A DNA stretch of 64,000 bases from Anderseniella sp963759095. GTDB lineage: Bacteria > Pseudomonadota > Alphaproteobacteria > Rhizobiales > Aestuariivirgaceae. How positions within the stretch are numbered: position 1 is the first letter of the stretch; every line of letters starts with the position of its first letter. Both the position numbers and the translations under genes were made by a program. Shown here in pieces: positions 18,952-27,213 of this stretch. Location: the NCBI GenBank assembly GCA_963759095.1, contig CAVWYF010000009.1:148524-212523 (forward strand), read 5' to 3'. Under the pieces are notes generated by a model. That model saw only the letters and a program-made list of their open reading frames with translations, was not told the origin of the DNA and did no database searches.

Positions 18952-20162
18952 TGCACAACTCCTGCAAAAATCCGGCTGTGCAGCGGGTTGAAACCAATGC
19001 GATAAGCAAGTTCCGCGGGGTGTTCGACATTCCACACGGCCAGGTCGGCGCGCTTGCCTGCTTCTATAGTGCCCGTATCATCCAGGCCAAGCGCCCTGGC
19101 TGCGTTACGTGTTGCACCTGCCAGTGCTTCTTCCGGGGTCATGCGAAACAGGGTGCAGGCCATGTTCATGGCCAACAACAAGGACGTCATGGGCGAGGAT
19201 CCGGGATTACAGTCGGTTGCGACTGCCATGGCCACCTTGTGCTTGCGAAACAATTCAATCGGCGGTGCCTGGGTTTCGCGCAGCGTGTAAAAAGCACCGG
19301 GCAGAATAACAGCCACCGTGCCGGCATCAGCCATGGCCTTTACGCCGTCCTCATCAAGATACTCCAGATGGTCCGCGGACAGCGCGCCATGACTTGCTGC
19401 CAGTTTAGCACCACCCAGATTGGACAATTGCTCGGCATGAAGCTTCACCGGCAAGCCTAATTCACCCGCTTTTTCAAACACTCGCTCTATTTGTGCAGAC
19501 ATAAAACCAATGCCTTCGCAGAACCCGTCGACCGCGTCGACCAGACCTTCGGCGTGGGCTTTTTCCAACGCCGGAAGGCACACATCATCTATGTAGGCGT
19601 CCGGCCTGTCTCTGTATTCGGCGGGCACGGCATGGGCCCCGAGGAATGAGGTTTTCACTCGCACCGGGCGGTGTTTTTCTACTGCCCGCGCAACGCGCAG
19701 CATGGTCAACTCGGTTTCAACGTCCAGCCCGTATCCGGACTTGATTTCAATCACCGATACGCCTTCCGCCAACAGCGCATCCACCCGGGGCAGCGCAGAT
19801 TTCAGCAACTCCTGCTCACTGGCGCTTCGGGTGGCGGAAACCGTGGAGACAATGCCACCACCGGCGCGGGCGACTTCTTCATAGCTTGCACCCTGCAAGC
19901 GCATTTCAAATTCGCGGGACCGGTTGCCGCCAAACACGATGTGGGTGTGGCAGTCGATCAAAGCGGGCGTCACCAGGCGGCCTGCAAGGTCTTCCTGTTG
20001 CCAGTTCGTGTAGTGCGACGGGAGACTATCGCGGCTGCCACACCAGGCGATCCGCTCGGCATCCATGGCAATTACCGCGCCTTCAACAAGACCATAAGCC
20101 TCGCCTGCGGGCAGCATGCTTGCCAGATTGAGGTTTGTCAGTAGTTTTTGGGAAGATGACAC
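18948..20162 (-). CDS. hutI: Imidazolonepropionase HutI
   Basis: About 404 residues of the amidohydrolase superfamily. It hydrolyses 4-imidazolone-5-propanoate to N-formimino-L-glutamate. Metal-binding motifs visible are DCHTHIVFGGNR (residues about 70-81), KLHAEQLSN, and the ATDCNPGSSP segment with the late Asp. Two in-frame GTG codons exist at 20171 and 20162; AAGG directly touches the first but stands nine bases before the second, so 20162 is chosen. First gene of the leftward hutI-hutH-hutU-TRAP unit, divergent from hutF. Confidence 0.95.
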   Translation of the reverse strand: MSSSQKLLTNLNLASMLPAGEAYGLVEGAVIAMDAERIAWCGSRDSLPSHYTNWQQEDLAGRLVTPALIDCHTHIVFGGNRSREFEMRLQGASYEEVARAGGGIVSTVSATRSASEQELLKSALPRVDALLAEGVSVIEIKSGYGLDVETELTMLRVARAVEKHRPVRVKTSFLGAHAVPAEYRDRPDAYIDDVCLPALEKAHAEGLVDAVDGFCEGIGFMSAQIERVFEKAGELGLPVKLHAEQLSNLGGAKLAASHGALSADHLEYLDEDGVKAMADAGTVAVILPGAFYTLRETQAPPIELFRKHKVAMAVATDCNPGSSPMTSLLLAMNMACTLFRMTPEEALAGATRNAARALGLDDTGTIEAGKRADLAVWNVEHPAELAYRIGFNPLHSRIFAGVVQ

Positions 20163-20194
20163 ACCGGGCACCCTTGAATGTTCTTGTGATCGTG

Positions 20195-20216
20195 ATATTA
20201 TGTGCAGACATAATAT
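20195..20216. promoter_or_regulatory. Candidate HutC operator between hutI and hutF
   Basis: A perfect palindrome, ATATTATGT and ACATAATAT around GCAG, lies in the 77-base divergent promoter region. Its position, between both catabolic arms and in the same locus as the GntR-type repressor HutC, suggests that HutC bound here would shut both directions until urocanate is present. Confidence 0.55.
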
Positions 20217-20239
20217 GAGTCAATGCCGGAAACCCTATC

Positions 20240-21604
20240 ATGCAACAAATCTGGGCTGAAACCGCACTCACTGCCGACGGATGGCAGAACCACGTTCTGG
20301 TGACCGTAGACAATACCGGGACCATCACGTCGGTTAAAGCAGACACTGGCCCGGCGGGTCACCGCACCGGCATATTGCTGCCTGCGCCGGTAAACCTGCA
20401 CTCACATGCCTTCCAGCGTGCCATGGCCGGGCTGACGGAAGCCCGCGGGCGCGACCCGTCAGACAGTTTCTGGACCTGGCGGCAGTTGATGTACCGGTTC
20501 CTCGATCAGTTGACCCCGGACCACATCGAAGCCATCACGGCGTTTGTCCAGATGGAGATGCTCGAGGCGGGGTATGCGGCGGTGGCAGAGTTCCACTATC
20601 TGCACCATCAGCCCGACGGTACGCCTTATGATGATGTGGCTGAACTGTCCGGCAGAATCTGCGCCGCCGCATCAGATACCGGCATCGGGCTGACATTGCT
20701 GCCGGTGCTGTATGAACACGGCGGCTGTGACGGACGCGCCCTGGGAGCCGGCCAGAAACGCTTCGGCAATGCACCGGACAAATACGCCAGACTGCAGCAG
20801 GCAGCAGCCAAGGCGGCCGGCGCGCTTCCTGATGACACTATTGTCGGCGTGGCGCCGCATTCCTTGCGCGCGGTCAGCCGGGATGGGCTGAAATTTGCGG
20901 ACTGGCTGGCAACAAACTCTCCGATCCACATGCATCTGGCCGAACAGGTGGCTGAGGTCACCGAAGTCGAGGCAGCCTGGGGCAAACGCCCGGTCGACTG
21001 GTTGTTATCCCACCACAAGGTCGATGAACGCTGGTGCCTGATCCATTGCACGCAGATGACACCGGAAGAAACCGCCGGACTGGCGGCGACAGGCGCAGTT
21101 GCAGGACTTTGTCCGATCACAGAATCCAGTCTCGGGGACGGTATTTTCGACGGCGTGCGCTATGTCGATGCCGGCGGGCGCTTCGGCGTCGGGTCGGACT
21201 CCAATGTCCGGATTTCGCTGGCTGAGGAACTGCGAACGCTGGAATATTCGCAACGCCTGCGCGACAAGGGCCGTGCCATGCTGGCAACACCGGAAAAGTC
21301 CACTGGCCGGGTACTGTTTGAAAGTGCCTGCACGGGCGGCGCCCAGGCCGCCGGGCGCAATTCCGGATCGATCGAAGCGGGCTGGCTTGCAGATCTTGTA
21401 TCACTTGACGCCGGCAACCCAAACCTTGCCGGGCGTTCAGGCGATGCCCTGCTCGACAGCTTCATCTTTGCCGGTGGAAGCAGCCTTGTATCAGATGTGT
21501 GGGCAGCGGGTCGACACTGTGTTCACGAAGGTAATCACATGGCTCGCGGGCGCATAATACAACAATATTTGGATACAATACGGAGTTTAGATAACTCATT
21601 GTGA
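20240..21604 (+). CDS. hutF: Formimidoylglutamate deiminase HutF
   Basis: 454 residues, amidohydrolase superfamily. It converts N-formimino-L-glutamate to N-formyl-L-glutamate and ammonia. Visible are the metal motif NLHSHAFQRAMAGLTEARG near residue 53, the second His region MHLAEQVAEV, HCTQMTPEE, and the late Asp in GVGSDSNVRISLAEELR. Presence of HutF implies the five-step route, which needs a formylglutamate deformylase (HutG) that is not in this window. It overlaps hutC by four bases. Confidence 0.95.
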   Translation: MQQIWAETALTADGWQNHVLVTVDNTGTITSVKADTGPAGHRTGILLPAPVNLHSHAFQRAMAGLTEARGRDPSDSFWTWRQLMYRFLDQLTPDHIEAITAFVQMEMLEAGYAAVAEFHYLHHQPDGTPYDDVAELSGRICAAASDTGIGLTLLPVLYEHGGCDGRALGAGQKRFGNAPDKYARLQQAAAKAAGALPDDTIVGVAPHSLRAVSRDGLKFADWLATNSPIHMHLAEQVAEVTEVEAAWGKRPVDWLLSHHKVDERWCLIHCTQMTPEETAGLAATGAVAGLCPITESSLGDGIFDGVRYVDAGGRFGVGSDSNVRISLAEELRTLEYSQRLRDKGRAMLATPEKSTGRVLFESACTGGAQAAGRNSGSIEAGWLADLVSLDAGNPNLAGRSGDALLDSFIFAGGSSLVSDVWAAGRHCVHEGNHMARGRIIQQYLDTIRSLDNSL

Positions 21605-21619
21605 CAGAATTGGATACAA
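21569..21619. promoter_or_regulatory. Two direct copies of TTGGATACAA around the hutC start
   Basis: TTGGATACAA occurs at 21569-21578 and again at 21610-21619, the second inside the first codons of hutC. The motif is a near-palindrome close to the TGTATATACA-like sites described for HutC of pseudomonads. It may be an autoregulatory site, but coincidence in coding sequence cannot be excluded. Confidence 0.25.
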
Positions 21620-22302
21620 ATTCCTGGCAAGGCATCAAATCGGAAGTCATGCGCCGGATCAGCGACCGGCGCTGGCCGCCGGGTGACCTGATCCCCGGAG
21701 AGGTCGAACTTGCAGAAGAATTCGGCTGTGCGCGCGCCACGGTCAACCGGGCGTTGCGGGAACTGGCGGAGACCGGATTGCTGGACCGCAAGCGCAAGGC
21801 CGGCACGCGGGTGGCCCTCAACCCGGTGCGCAAGGCAACGGTTGAAATCCCGGTTATCCGAAAGGACGTGGAGTCACGCGGCAAGATTTACAGTTTCGAC
21901 GTACTGGACCGCAAGGACCTGGCCCCCTCAGCGATACTGCAGCAGCAATACGGCCTGGCAGCCTCTTCACCGCTGCTCGGATTGTGGACACTGCACCGGG
22001 CCGATGGTGCTCCTTTTGCCTATGAAGAGCGCTGGATCAACCTGTCCGTGGTGCCGGAAATCATCGACGCTGATCTGCAAACACTCAGCGCGAACGAATG
22101 GCTGGTGCGCAACATGCCCCTGTCACGCGGTGAATTCACCTTTTCTGCCGGCAATGCAACCGCCGCCGAAAGCCGCCTGCTCAACTGCCCTGAAGATGCC
22201 GCCCTGTTTATCGTCAACCGCAGCACCTGGGTGGTTGATGACGCAATCACTGCGGTGCGGCTGGTCTATGCCCCAGGATTTTCCATGAAAACAGTGGTTT
22301 AA
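21601..22302 (+). CDS. hutC: Histidine utilisation repressor HutC (GntR family)
   Basis: 233 residues. The N-terminal GntR winged helix includes PGEVELAEEFGCARATVNRALRELAETG (recognition helix near residues 40-55), and the C-terminal part is a UTRA ligand domain with FAYEERWINLSVVPEI. HutC proteins bind urocanate and derepress hut genes. It begins with GTG overlapping the hutF stop, so it is expressed with hutF, giving autoregulation. Its stop overlaps convergently by four bases with the stop of the aminotransferase gene on the other strand. Confidence 0.93.
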   Translation: MTELDTNSWQGIKSEVMRRISDRRWPPGDLIPGEVELAEEFGCARATVNRALRELAETGLLDRKRKAGTRVALNPVRKATVEIPVIRKDVESRGKIYSFDVLDRKDLAPSAILQQQYGLAASSPLLGLWTLHRADGAPFAYEERWINLSVVPEIIDADLQTLSANEWLVRNMPLSRGEFTFSAGNATAAESRLLNCPEDAALFIVNRSTWVVDDAITAVRLVYAPGFSMKTVV

Positions 22303-23228
22303 CTTATGTTTTGTTTCACCAGCTCAGCGTAAAGCGCGCGTAGCTGCCGGGTTACCGGCCCGGCCCCGTCATGATCGCCGATTTTCACCCCGTCCAGCGA
22401 GGCGACCGGGGTTTGCGCCCCGAATGTGCCGGTGAGAAACGCTTCATCGGCGGAATAGGTGTCAAACAGCGAGTAATTACGCTCGCACACCGGGATGTCA
22501 TTGGCGCGGCACAGATTGATGATGTTCTGGCGGGTCACACCGTTCATGCAGTAATCCCCGGTGGACGTCCACACTTCACCCTTGCGGACAATGAAGAAAT
22601 TGCAGGCATTGGTCGTGTTCACGAAACCATGCGGATCCAGCATCAGGGCTTCATCTGCGCCTACCCGTTCGGCCTGCAGGCAGGCCAGCACACAGTTCAA
22701 TTTGGAATGGGAGTTATACTTGGCGTCCTGCGCCATCGGGGCGCCGCGCACCTGCGGCACGGTCACGAGTGTCAGGCCTTGGGCCTGGACTTCCTGCTTC
22801 GGTCTGGAGTGCTCGATGATGATGACCATGGTCGGGCCGGAGCGCGACAGCCTCGGGTGCTGAAACGGTTTGTCCTTGATACCGCGTGTCACCATCAGGC
22901 GGCAGTGGGCGTCGGTGACCATGTTATTGGCCGCAGCCGTCTGCGTCAGGGCATCCAGTACGCCGGCCCGGTCCATGCCGATATCAATGCCAACCGCCTT
23001 GCAACTGCCGAACAGCCGGTCCATGTGCTCGTCAAAGAAGGCCCATTTGCCATCGTACAGCCGCATGCCTTCCCACATGCCGTCTCCCAGCATGAAACCT
23101 GAATCATAGACCGACACCTTGGCTTCATCGCGATGTACGATGTCACCGTTCACCCAGATCTTGATGTCCCTGTTACGGACGTCCTCTTCCGTCTCATGGC
23201 TGTGGTGACTGGATGGCGTGTCATTCAT
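22299..23228 (-). CDS. Class IV aminotransferase (BCAT / D-amino acid transaminase fold)
   Basis: 309 residues, PLP-dependent fold type IV. Visible motifs: WVNGDIVHRDEAKVSVYD at the N-terminus, the catalytic-lysine region DAKYNSHSKLNCVLACLQA near residue 165, and the C-terminal phosphate loop FLTGTFGAQTPVASLDG. It interconverts an amino and a 2-oxo acid; branched-chain, D-amino and 4-amino-4-deoxychorismate specificities cannot be told apart by eye. It is divergent from paaX with a 68-base spacer, so a role next to aromatic acid catabolism is possible but unproven. ATG 23228 is chosen over an upstream in-frame codon near 23258. Confidence 0.85.
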   Translation of the reverse strand: MNDTPSSHHSHETEEDVRNRDIKIWVNGDIVHRDEAKVSVYDSGFMLGDGMWEGMRLYDGKWAFFDEHMDRLFGSCKAVGIDIGMDRAGVLDALTQTAAANNMVTDAHCRLMVTRGIKDKPFQHPRLSRSGPTMVIIIEHSRPKQEVQAQGLTLVTVPQVRGAPMAQDAKYNSHSKLNCVLACLQAERVGADEALMLDPHGFVNTTNACNFFIVRKGEVWTSTGDYCMNGVTRQNIINLCRANDIPVCERNYSLFDTYSADEAFLTGTFGAQTPVASLDGVKIGDHDGAGPVTRQLRALYAELVKQNIS

Positions 23229-23296
23229 GGTCTTGTTCCCGATAGTTGAATGCGGCACACACTAATCCAAGTTGCGAACAGGACAACAGGGGTGAA

Positions 23297-24145
23297 ATGA
23301 CTGACGCTGCCAGCGAAATTGAGCGCCATATCGCACGACTGCACGGCAATGGCCGGTTGCGGGTTTGGTCGCTGATCATCACTTTCTTCGGTGATGCGGT
23401 GGCACTGCGCGGGGGCCGGGTTGCATTGAGCACCTTGCAGGACGCCATGGGCCTGTTAAACATTGAGCCGGGCGCCGTACGGACCGCCCTGTCCCGGCTG
23501 GCCGGTGAAGGCTGGGTGGAGCGCGAGCGTGAAGGCCGGCTGAGCTTCTACAAGCTGACGGATCAGGGACATGCCGCGTTCGATGAACCGACAAAACGCA
23601 TTTATGCAGGCGCTGCTCGCGACTGGGACGGTGAATGGACCGTGGCCATCGAAACGCAAGACAGTTCAGATCGCCTCAGCGAACACGGTTTCATCGCGCT
23701 TGGCGGCAAGGCATGGCTCCGGGTCGGCGGCGATGCGAGCGGCCTGCCAGATGACCTGCTGGTGATTTCCGGAAAGGGTTCCGACTTGCCAAAACCGCTT
23801 TTATCACTGTGGAAGCTTGACGATCACGCTGCCCACTACACGACCTTCATCACCAACTGGCAGGCTTTTGGCGCGCCTGAAAACCTGTCGCCCGGTGATG
23901 CAATGGCAGCGCGTACCTTGCTGTTACACGATTGGCGGCGCATTGTACTACGCGACCCGGCCTTGCCGGATGTTATGCTGCCAGCCGACTGGATCGGCCA
24001 CAAAGCCCGCAATTTGGTCAGGCAGACTTATCACGACCTGCTGCACGGTAGTGAAAACTGGTTGAATGACAATGGCTTACCGGCTCAGACAGATACCGGT
24101 GCTCTGGAACAGCGATTTAACGTGTTACGAAATATTGCCAATTGA
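23297..24145 (+). CDS. paaX: Phenylacetate operon repressor PaaX
   Basis: 282 residues. The N-terminal winged helix (RVWSLIITFFGDAVALRGG, then NIEPGAVRTALSRLAGEGWVE near residues 55-75) and the PaaX central domain are recognisable. PaaX represses paa genes and is released by phenylacetyl-CoA. The ATG at 23297 has AGGGG seven bases before it; an upstream in-frame start at 23246 is rejected. It is followed by paaA after 42 bases on the same strand, as expected for a self-contained regulated operon. Confidence 0.92.
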   Translation: MTDAASEIERHIARLHGNGRLRVWSLIITFFGDAVALRGGRVALSTLQDAMGLLNIEPGAVRTALSRLAGEGWVEREREGRLSFYKLTDQGHAAFDEPTKRIYAGAARDWDGEWTVAIETQDSSDRLSEHGFIALGGKAWLRVGGDASGLPDDLLVISGKGSDLPKPLLSLWKLDDHAAHYTTFITNWQAFGAPENLSPGDAMAARTLLLHDWRRIVLRDPALPDVMLPADWIGHKARNLVRQTYHDLLHGSENWLNDNGLPAQTDTGALEQRFNVLRNIAN

Positions 24146-24187
24146 ACTAATTTTTGTTACACATACTACCCAATATGGAGGACGCTC

Positions 24188-25171
24188 ATGTATTCCCAAG
24201 GGTTGATCGGCGCTGACAGCCGCACAGAAGAAACGCAAGAGTTTCTCGACGCCTTTCAGGCGCGCATAGACGCGGAAGAAAAAATCGAACCCAATGACCC
24301 GATGCCGGAAGGCTATCGCCGTACGCTGGTGCGCCAGATCGGCCAGCACGCGCATTCCGAAATCGTCGGCATGCTGCCGGAAGGCAACTGGATTACCCGC
24401 GCCCCGACCCTGAAGCGCAAGATTGCACTGATCGCCAAGGTGCAGGACGAAGGCGGACACGGACTTTATCTTTATTCAGCCGCTGAAACACTCGGAGTAT
24501 CGCGCGAGCAAATGACGGAAGAACTGCTGTCGGGCAAGGCGAAGTATTCCTCCATATTCAACTATCCGACACCGACCTGGGCCGACATTGGCGCCATAGG
24601 CTGGCTGGTCGACGGCGCGGCCATCATGAACCAAATCCCGCTGTGCCGATGTTCATTCGGACCTTACGCGCGTGCCATGATCCGGGTGTGCAAGGAGGAA
24701 AGTTTCCACCAGCGCCAGGGTTATGAAATCACGATGCAACTGGCGCACGGGTCCAAGGCGCAAAAGGACATGGCACAGGACGCGCTGAACCGCTGGTGGT
24801 GGCCGTCGCTGATGATGTTTGGCCCACATGATGCCGACAGCGAGCATGGCGATCAGTCGATGACGTGGAAGATCAAGCGCTTCAGCAATGACGCCCTGCG
24901 CCAGAAATTCATCGACGCGACGGTACCGCAGGCAGAATTCATCGGCCTCACCATGCCGGACCCCGACCTGAAATGGAACGAGGAACGCGGTTCCTATGAC
25001 CACGGGGTCATTGACTGGGACGAGTTCTGGCGCGTGGTCAAGGGCGGCGGACGCATGAACCGGGACCGCATTACCGCTCGCAAGAAGGCCTGGGACGACG
25101 GTGCCTGGGTGCGTGAGGCAGCTCTCGCCCATGCCGAAAAGCGGAATGCGCGCAAGGTGGCGGCGGAGTAA
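24188..25171 (+). CDS. paaA: Phenylacetyl-CoA epoxidase catalytic subunit PaaA
   Basis: 327 residues. A ferritin-like di-iron oxygenase that, with PaaC as structural partner, epoxidises phenylacetyl-CoA at ring carbons 1,2. The two iron-ligand motifs DEGGHG (near residue 90) and EESFH (near 171) are intact. GGAGG ahead of the ATG gives a strong ribosome-binding site. Its TAA overlaps the ATG of the next gene by one base (TAATG), so the inserted DUF3291 gene is translationally coupled. Confidence 0.96.
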   Translation: MYSQGLIGADSRTEETQEFLDAFQARIDAEEKIEPNDPMPEGYRRTLVRQIGQHAHSEIVGMLPEGNWITRAPTLKRKIALIAKVQDEGGHGLYLYSAAETLGVSREQMTEELLSGKAKYSSIFNYPTPTWADIGAIGWLVDGAAIMNQIPLCRCSFGPYARAMIRVCKEESFHQRQGYEITMQLAHGSKAQKDMAQDALNRWWWPSLMMFGPHDADSEHGDQSMTWKIKRFSNDALRQKFIDATVPQAEFIGLTMPDPDLKWNEERGSYDHGVIDWDEFWRVVKGGGRMNRDRITARKKAWDDGAWVREAALAHAEKRNARKVAAE

Positions 25172-25641
25172 TGAAGACCCATATCGCAGAACTAAATGTC
25201 GCCTATCGCAAATACGAACTGCATGATCCGCGCTTTGCCGGTTTCATCAACAATCTTGACCGCATCAACGCGCTGGCGGAACGCTCGCCCGGATTTGTCT
25301 GGCGGCTCAAGGATGACACTGTCGGAAACGCCACCGAACTGCAGGTTGGCGATGATCCCACCCTGATTCCGAACCTCAGCGTATGGGAAAGTGTGGAAGA
25401 CCTGGAGCGCTTCACCTTCGGGACCGTTCACGCCCAGATCTACAAGTTGCGGGAAAACTGGTTCACGCCCATGCAGGAGCGCCATTTCGTCATGTGGCAT
25501 GTGCCTGTCGGGCACCAGCCGACACTGGAACAAGCCATGTCGAAACTCGCACAGATCAATGCTGACGGGCCGTCGGACGACGTGTTCGGATGGGAAGCCA
25601 TGACAAATCTCAAACTATGGATGGAGAAACGCTGTGCCTGA
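25171..25641 (+). CDS. DUF3291 protein inserted between paaA and paaB
   Basis: 156 residues matching the DUF3291 family by eye: HDPRFAGFINNLDRINALAE, SPGFVWRL, NLSVWESVEDLERFTFGTVH and WFTPM. The family is thought to have a dimeric alpha-beta-barrel fold like antibiotic-biosynthesis monooxygenases, and its function is unknown. It is not part of the canonical paaABCDE set, yet it overlaps paaA by one base and paaB by eight, so it must be co-translated with the epoxidase. A role in handling a reactive intermediate or a haem/flavin-type side reaction is conceivable but purely inferred. Confidence 0.8.
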   Translation: MKTHIAELNVAYRKYELHDPRFAGFINNLDRINALAERSPGFVWRLKDDTVGNATELQVGDDPTLIPNLSVWESVEDLERFTFGTVHAQIYKLRENWFTPMQERHFVMWHVPVGHQPTLEQAMSKLAQINADGPSDDVFGWEAMTNLKLWMEKRCA

Positions 25642-25921
25642 ACCAATGACACCTTTGTGGGAAGTGTTTATCCGGCCGCGCAACGGCCTGCATCACAAGC
25701 ATGTCGGCTCGCTGCATGCCGCAGATGCCAGCCTTGCCATCCAGTCGGCGCGCGATGTTTACACCAGGCGCGGCGAAGGCAATTCCATCTGGGTGGTCCC
25801 GTCGGCCGAAATCGTGGCGTCCGACCCGTCATCAGGCAAGGAGATGTTTGATCCTGCCGACGACAAGGTCTACCGCCACCCGACCTTTTACGACATTCCC
25901 GATGAAGTGGGGCACATGTGA
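25634..25921 (+). CDS. paaB: Phenylacetyl-CoA epoxidase subunit PaaB
   Basis: 95 residues, the normal size. Family segments WEVFIRPRNGLHHKHVGSLHA and the C-terminal KVYRHPTFYDIPDEVGHM are clear. PaaB stabilises the PaaA-PaaC complex. The GTG at 25634 is favoured because GGAG lies eight bases upstream within the previous gene; an ATG at 25646 is an alternative. It shares one base with paaC (TGATG). Confidence 0.95.
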   Translation: MPEPMTPLWEVFIRPRNGLHHKHVGSLHAADASLAIQSARDVYTRRGEGNSIWVVPSAEIVASDPSSGKEMFDPADDKVYRHPTFYDIPDEVGHM

Positions 25922-26694
25922 TGACCGGGGCTGCAATCGTTCACTCAAACCTGTTTGAGGCCGTCCTGCAACTGGCGGATGACCATCTGATCCTCGGCCA
26001 GCGGGTCAGCGAATGGTGTGGCCACGCGCCGATGCTGGAAGAAGATCTGGGCCTTGCCAACATGGCACTCGACCTGTTGGGCCAGTCGCGCGCGCTTTAT
26101 GCCTATACGGCAGAAATTGAGGGCGCCGGCCGCAGTGAAGACGATCTCGCCTTCCTGCGGCTTGAGCGCCAGTACCTGAACTGCCTGCTGGTTGAGCGGC
26201 CCAATGGCGATTTTGCCCATTCCATTTTGCGGCAATTGTATTTTGCCGCCTTCATGCATCCGTTCTGGCAATGGGTGTCCGCCAATTCAGCCGACGACAC
26301 CCTGCGCGGCATTGCCGGCAAGGCGGAAAAGGAAATGGCCTATCATGTGCGCCATTGTGGCGAGTGGGTGGTGCGGCTAGGCGATGGCACAGAGGAAAGT
26401 GCCCAGCGCATCAAGGCCGCGATTGACGCGCTGCATAACTATACCGACGAGCTGTTTCAGGGCTCTGCCGCCATGACGGCCTGTGCTGAAGACGGTATAC
26501 TGCCCGAGGCCGAAAGCCTGCGCCCGGCATGGACGGCGACAATCACAAACGTCTTTGCACAAGGCCTGCTTGAGATACCGGACGTGGCCCACCCGCAAAC
26601 CGGTGGCCGCATCGGCGAACACGGCGAGGAAATGGGGCATATTCTGGCTGAGCTGCAGTACATGCAGCGCACCTACCCCAACCTGCAGTGGTAG
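25921..26694 (+). CDS. paaC: Phenylacetyl-CoA epoxidase structural subunit PaaC
   Basis: 257 residues, ferritin-like fold homologous to PaaA but without a working iron site. Typical are ADDHLILGQRVSEWCGHAPMLEEDLGLANMALDLLGQ at the start and GEHGEEMGHILAELQYMQRTYP at the end (quoted in part: GEHGEEMGHILAELQY). It scaffolds the catalytic subunit. The ATG at 25921 overlaps the paaB stop; a GTG three bases earlier is possible. Confidence 0.94.
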   Translation: MTGAAIVHSNLFEAVLQLADDHLILGQRVSEWCGHAPMLEEDLGLANMALDLLGQSRALYAYTAEIEGAGRSEDDLAFLRLERQYLNCLLVERPNGDFAHSILRQLYFAAFMHPFWQWVSANSADDTLRGIAGKAEKEMAYHVRHCGEWVVRLGDGTEESAQRIKAAIDALHNYTDELFQGSAAMTACAEDGILPEAESLRPAWTATITNVFAQGLLEIPDVAHPQTGGRIGEHGEEMGHILAELQYMQRTYPNLQW

Positions 26695-27203
26695 CGCAGA
26701 TGGCCAGACCTGCCAGACCTGAAAATCTCGATGCGGCCCGCGCCTGGTCGGCGGCAGCCGCCGTGCCGGATCCGGAAGTGCCGTGCGTGACCGTCGCTGA
26801 TCTCGGCATCCTGCGCGAAGTCACCATCAAGGACGGTGTGGCCGTGGCCTATGTGACGCCCACCTATTCCGGCTGTCCTGCCGTGCTGGCCATCGAACTG
26901 GCCATTGAAGCAGCGCTGCTGGAAGCAGGCTTTGAAGCGCGCATCGAACGGGTCATGTCGCCTGCCTGGACCACCGACTGGATCACGCCGGAAGGCTGCG
27001 AAAAACTGCGCGCCTATGGCATTGCCCCGCCAGTCAAGGGCAGCAACTCGAAAATGGCACTGTTTGGCGAAACCGTCATCAACTGCCCGCGCTGCGGCAG
27101 TTCCGAAACGCAAAAAGTCTCCGAATTCGGCTCCACGGCCTGCAAGGCACACTATACCTGCAAGGCCTGTGCGGAGCCGTTTGATTATTTCAAGTGCATC
27201 TGA
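26688..27203 (+). CDS. paaD: Phenylacetate degradation protein PaaD (iron-sulfur maturation)
   Basis: 171 residues. An N-terminal MIP18/DUF59-type domain (VPDPEVPCVTVADLGILR, then TPTYSGCPAV) is followed by the C-terminal zinc or Fe-S binding segment with CPRCGSSET, STACKAHYTCKAC and the terminal FDYFKCI. PaaD helps assemble the Fe-S cluster of PaaE or the epoxidase. It overlaps paaC by seven bases from a GTG; an ATG at 26700 (MARPARP) is an equally good start. Confidence 0.93.
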   Translation: MVAQMARPARPENLDAARAWSAAAAVPDPEVPCVTVADLGILREVTIKDGVAVAYVTPTYSGCPAVLAIELAIEAALLEAGFEARIERVMSPAWTTDWITPEGCEKLRAYGIAPPVKGSNSKMALFGETVINCPRCGSSETQKVSEFGSTACKAHYTCKACAEPFDYFKCI

Positions 27204-27213
27204 GGATATGACA

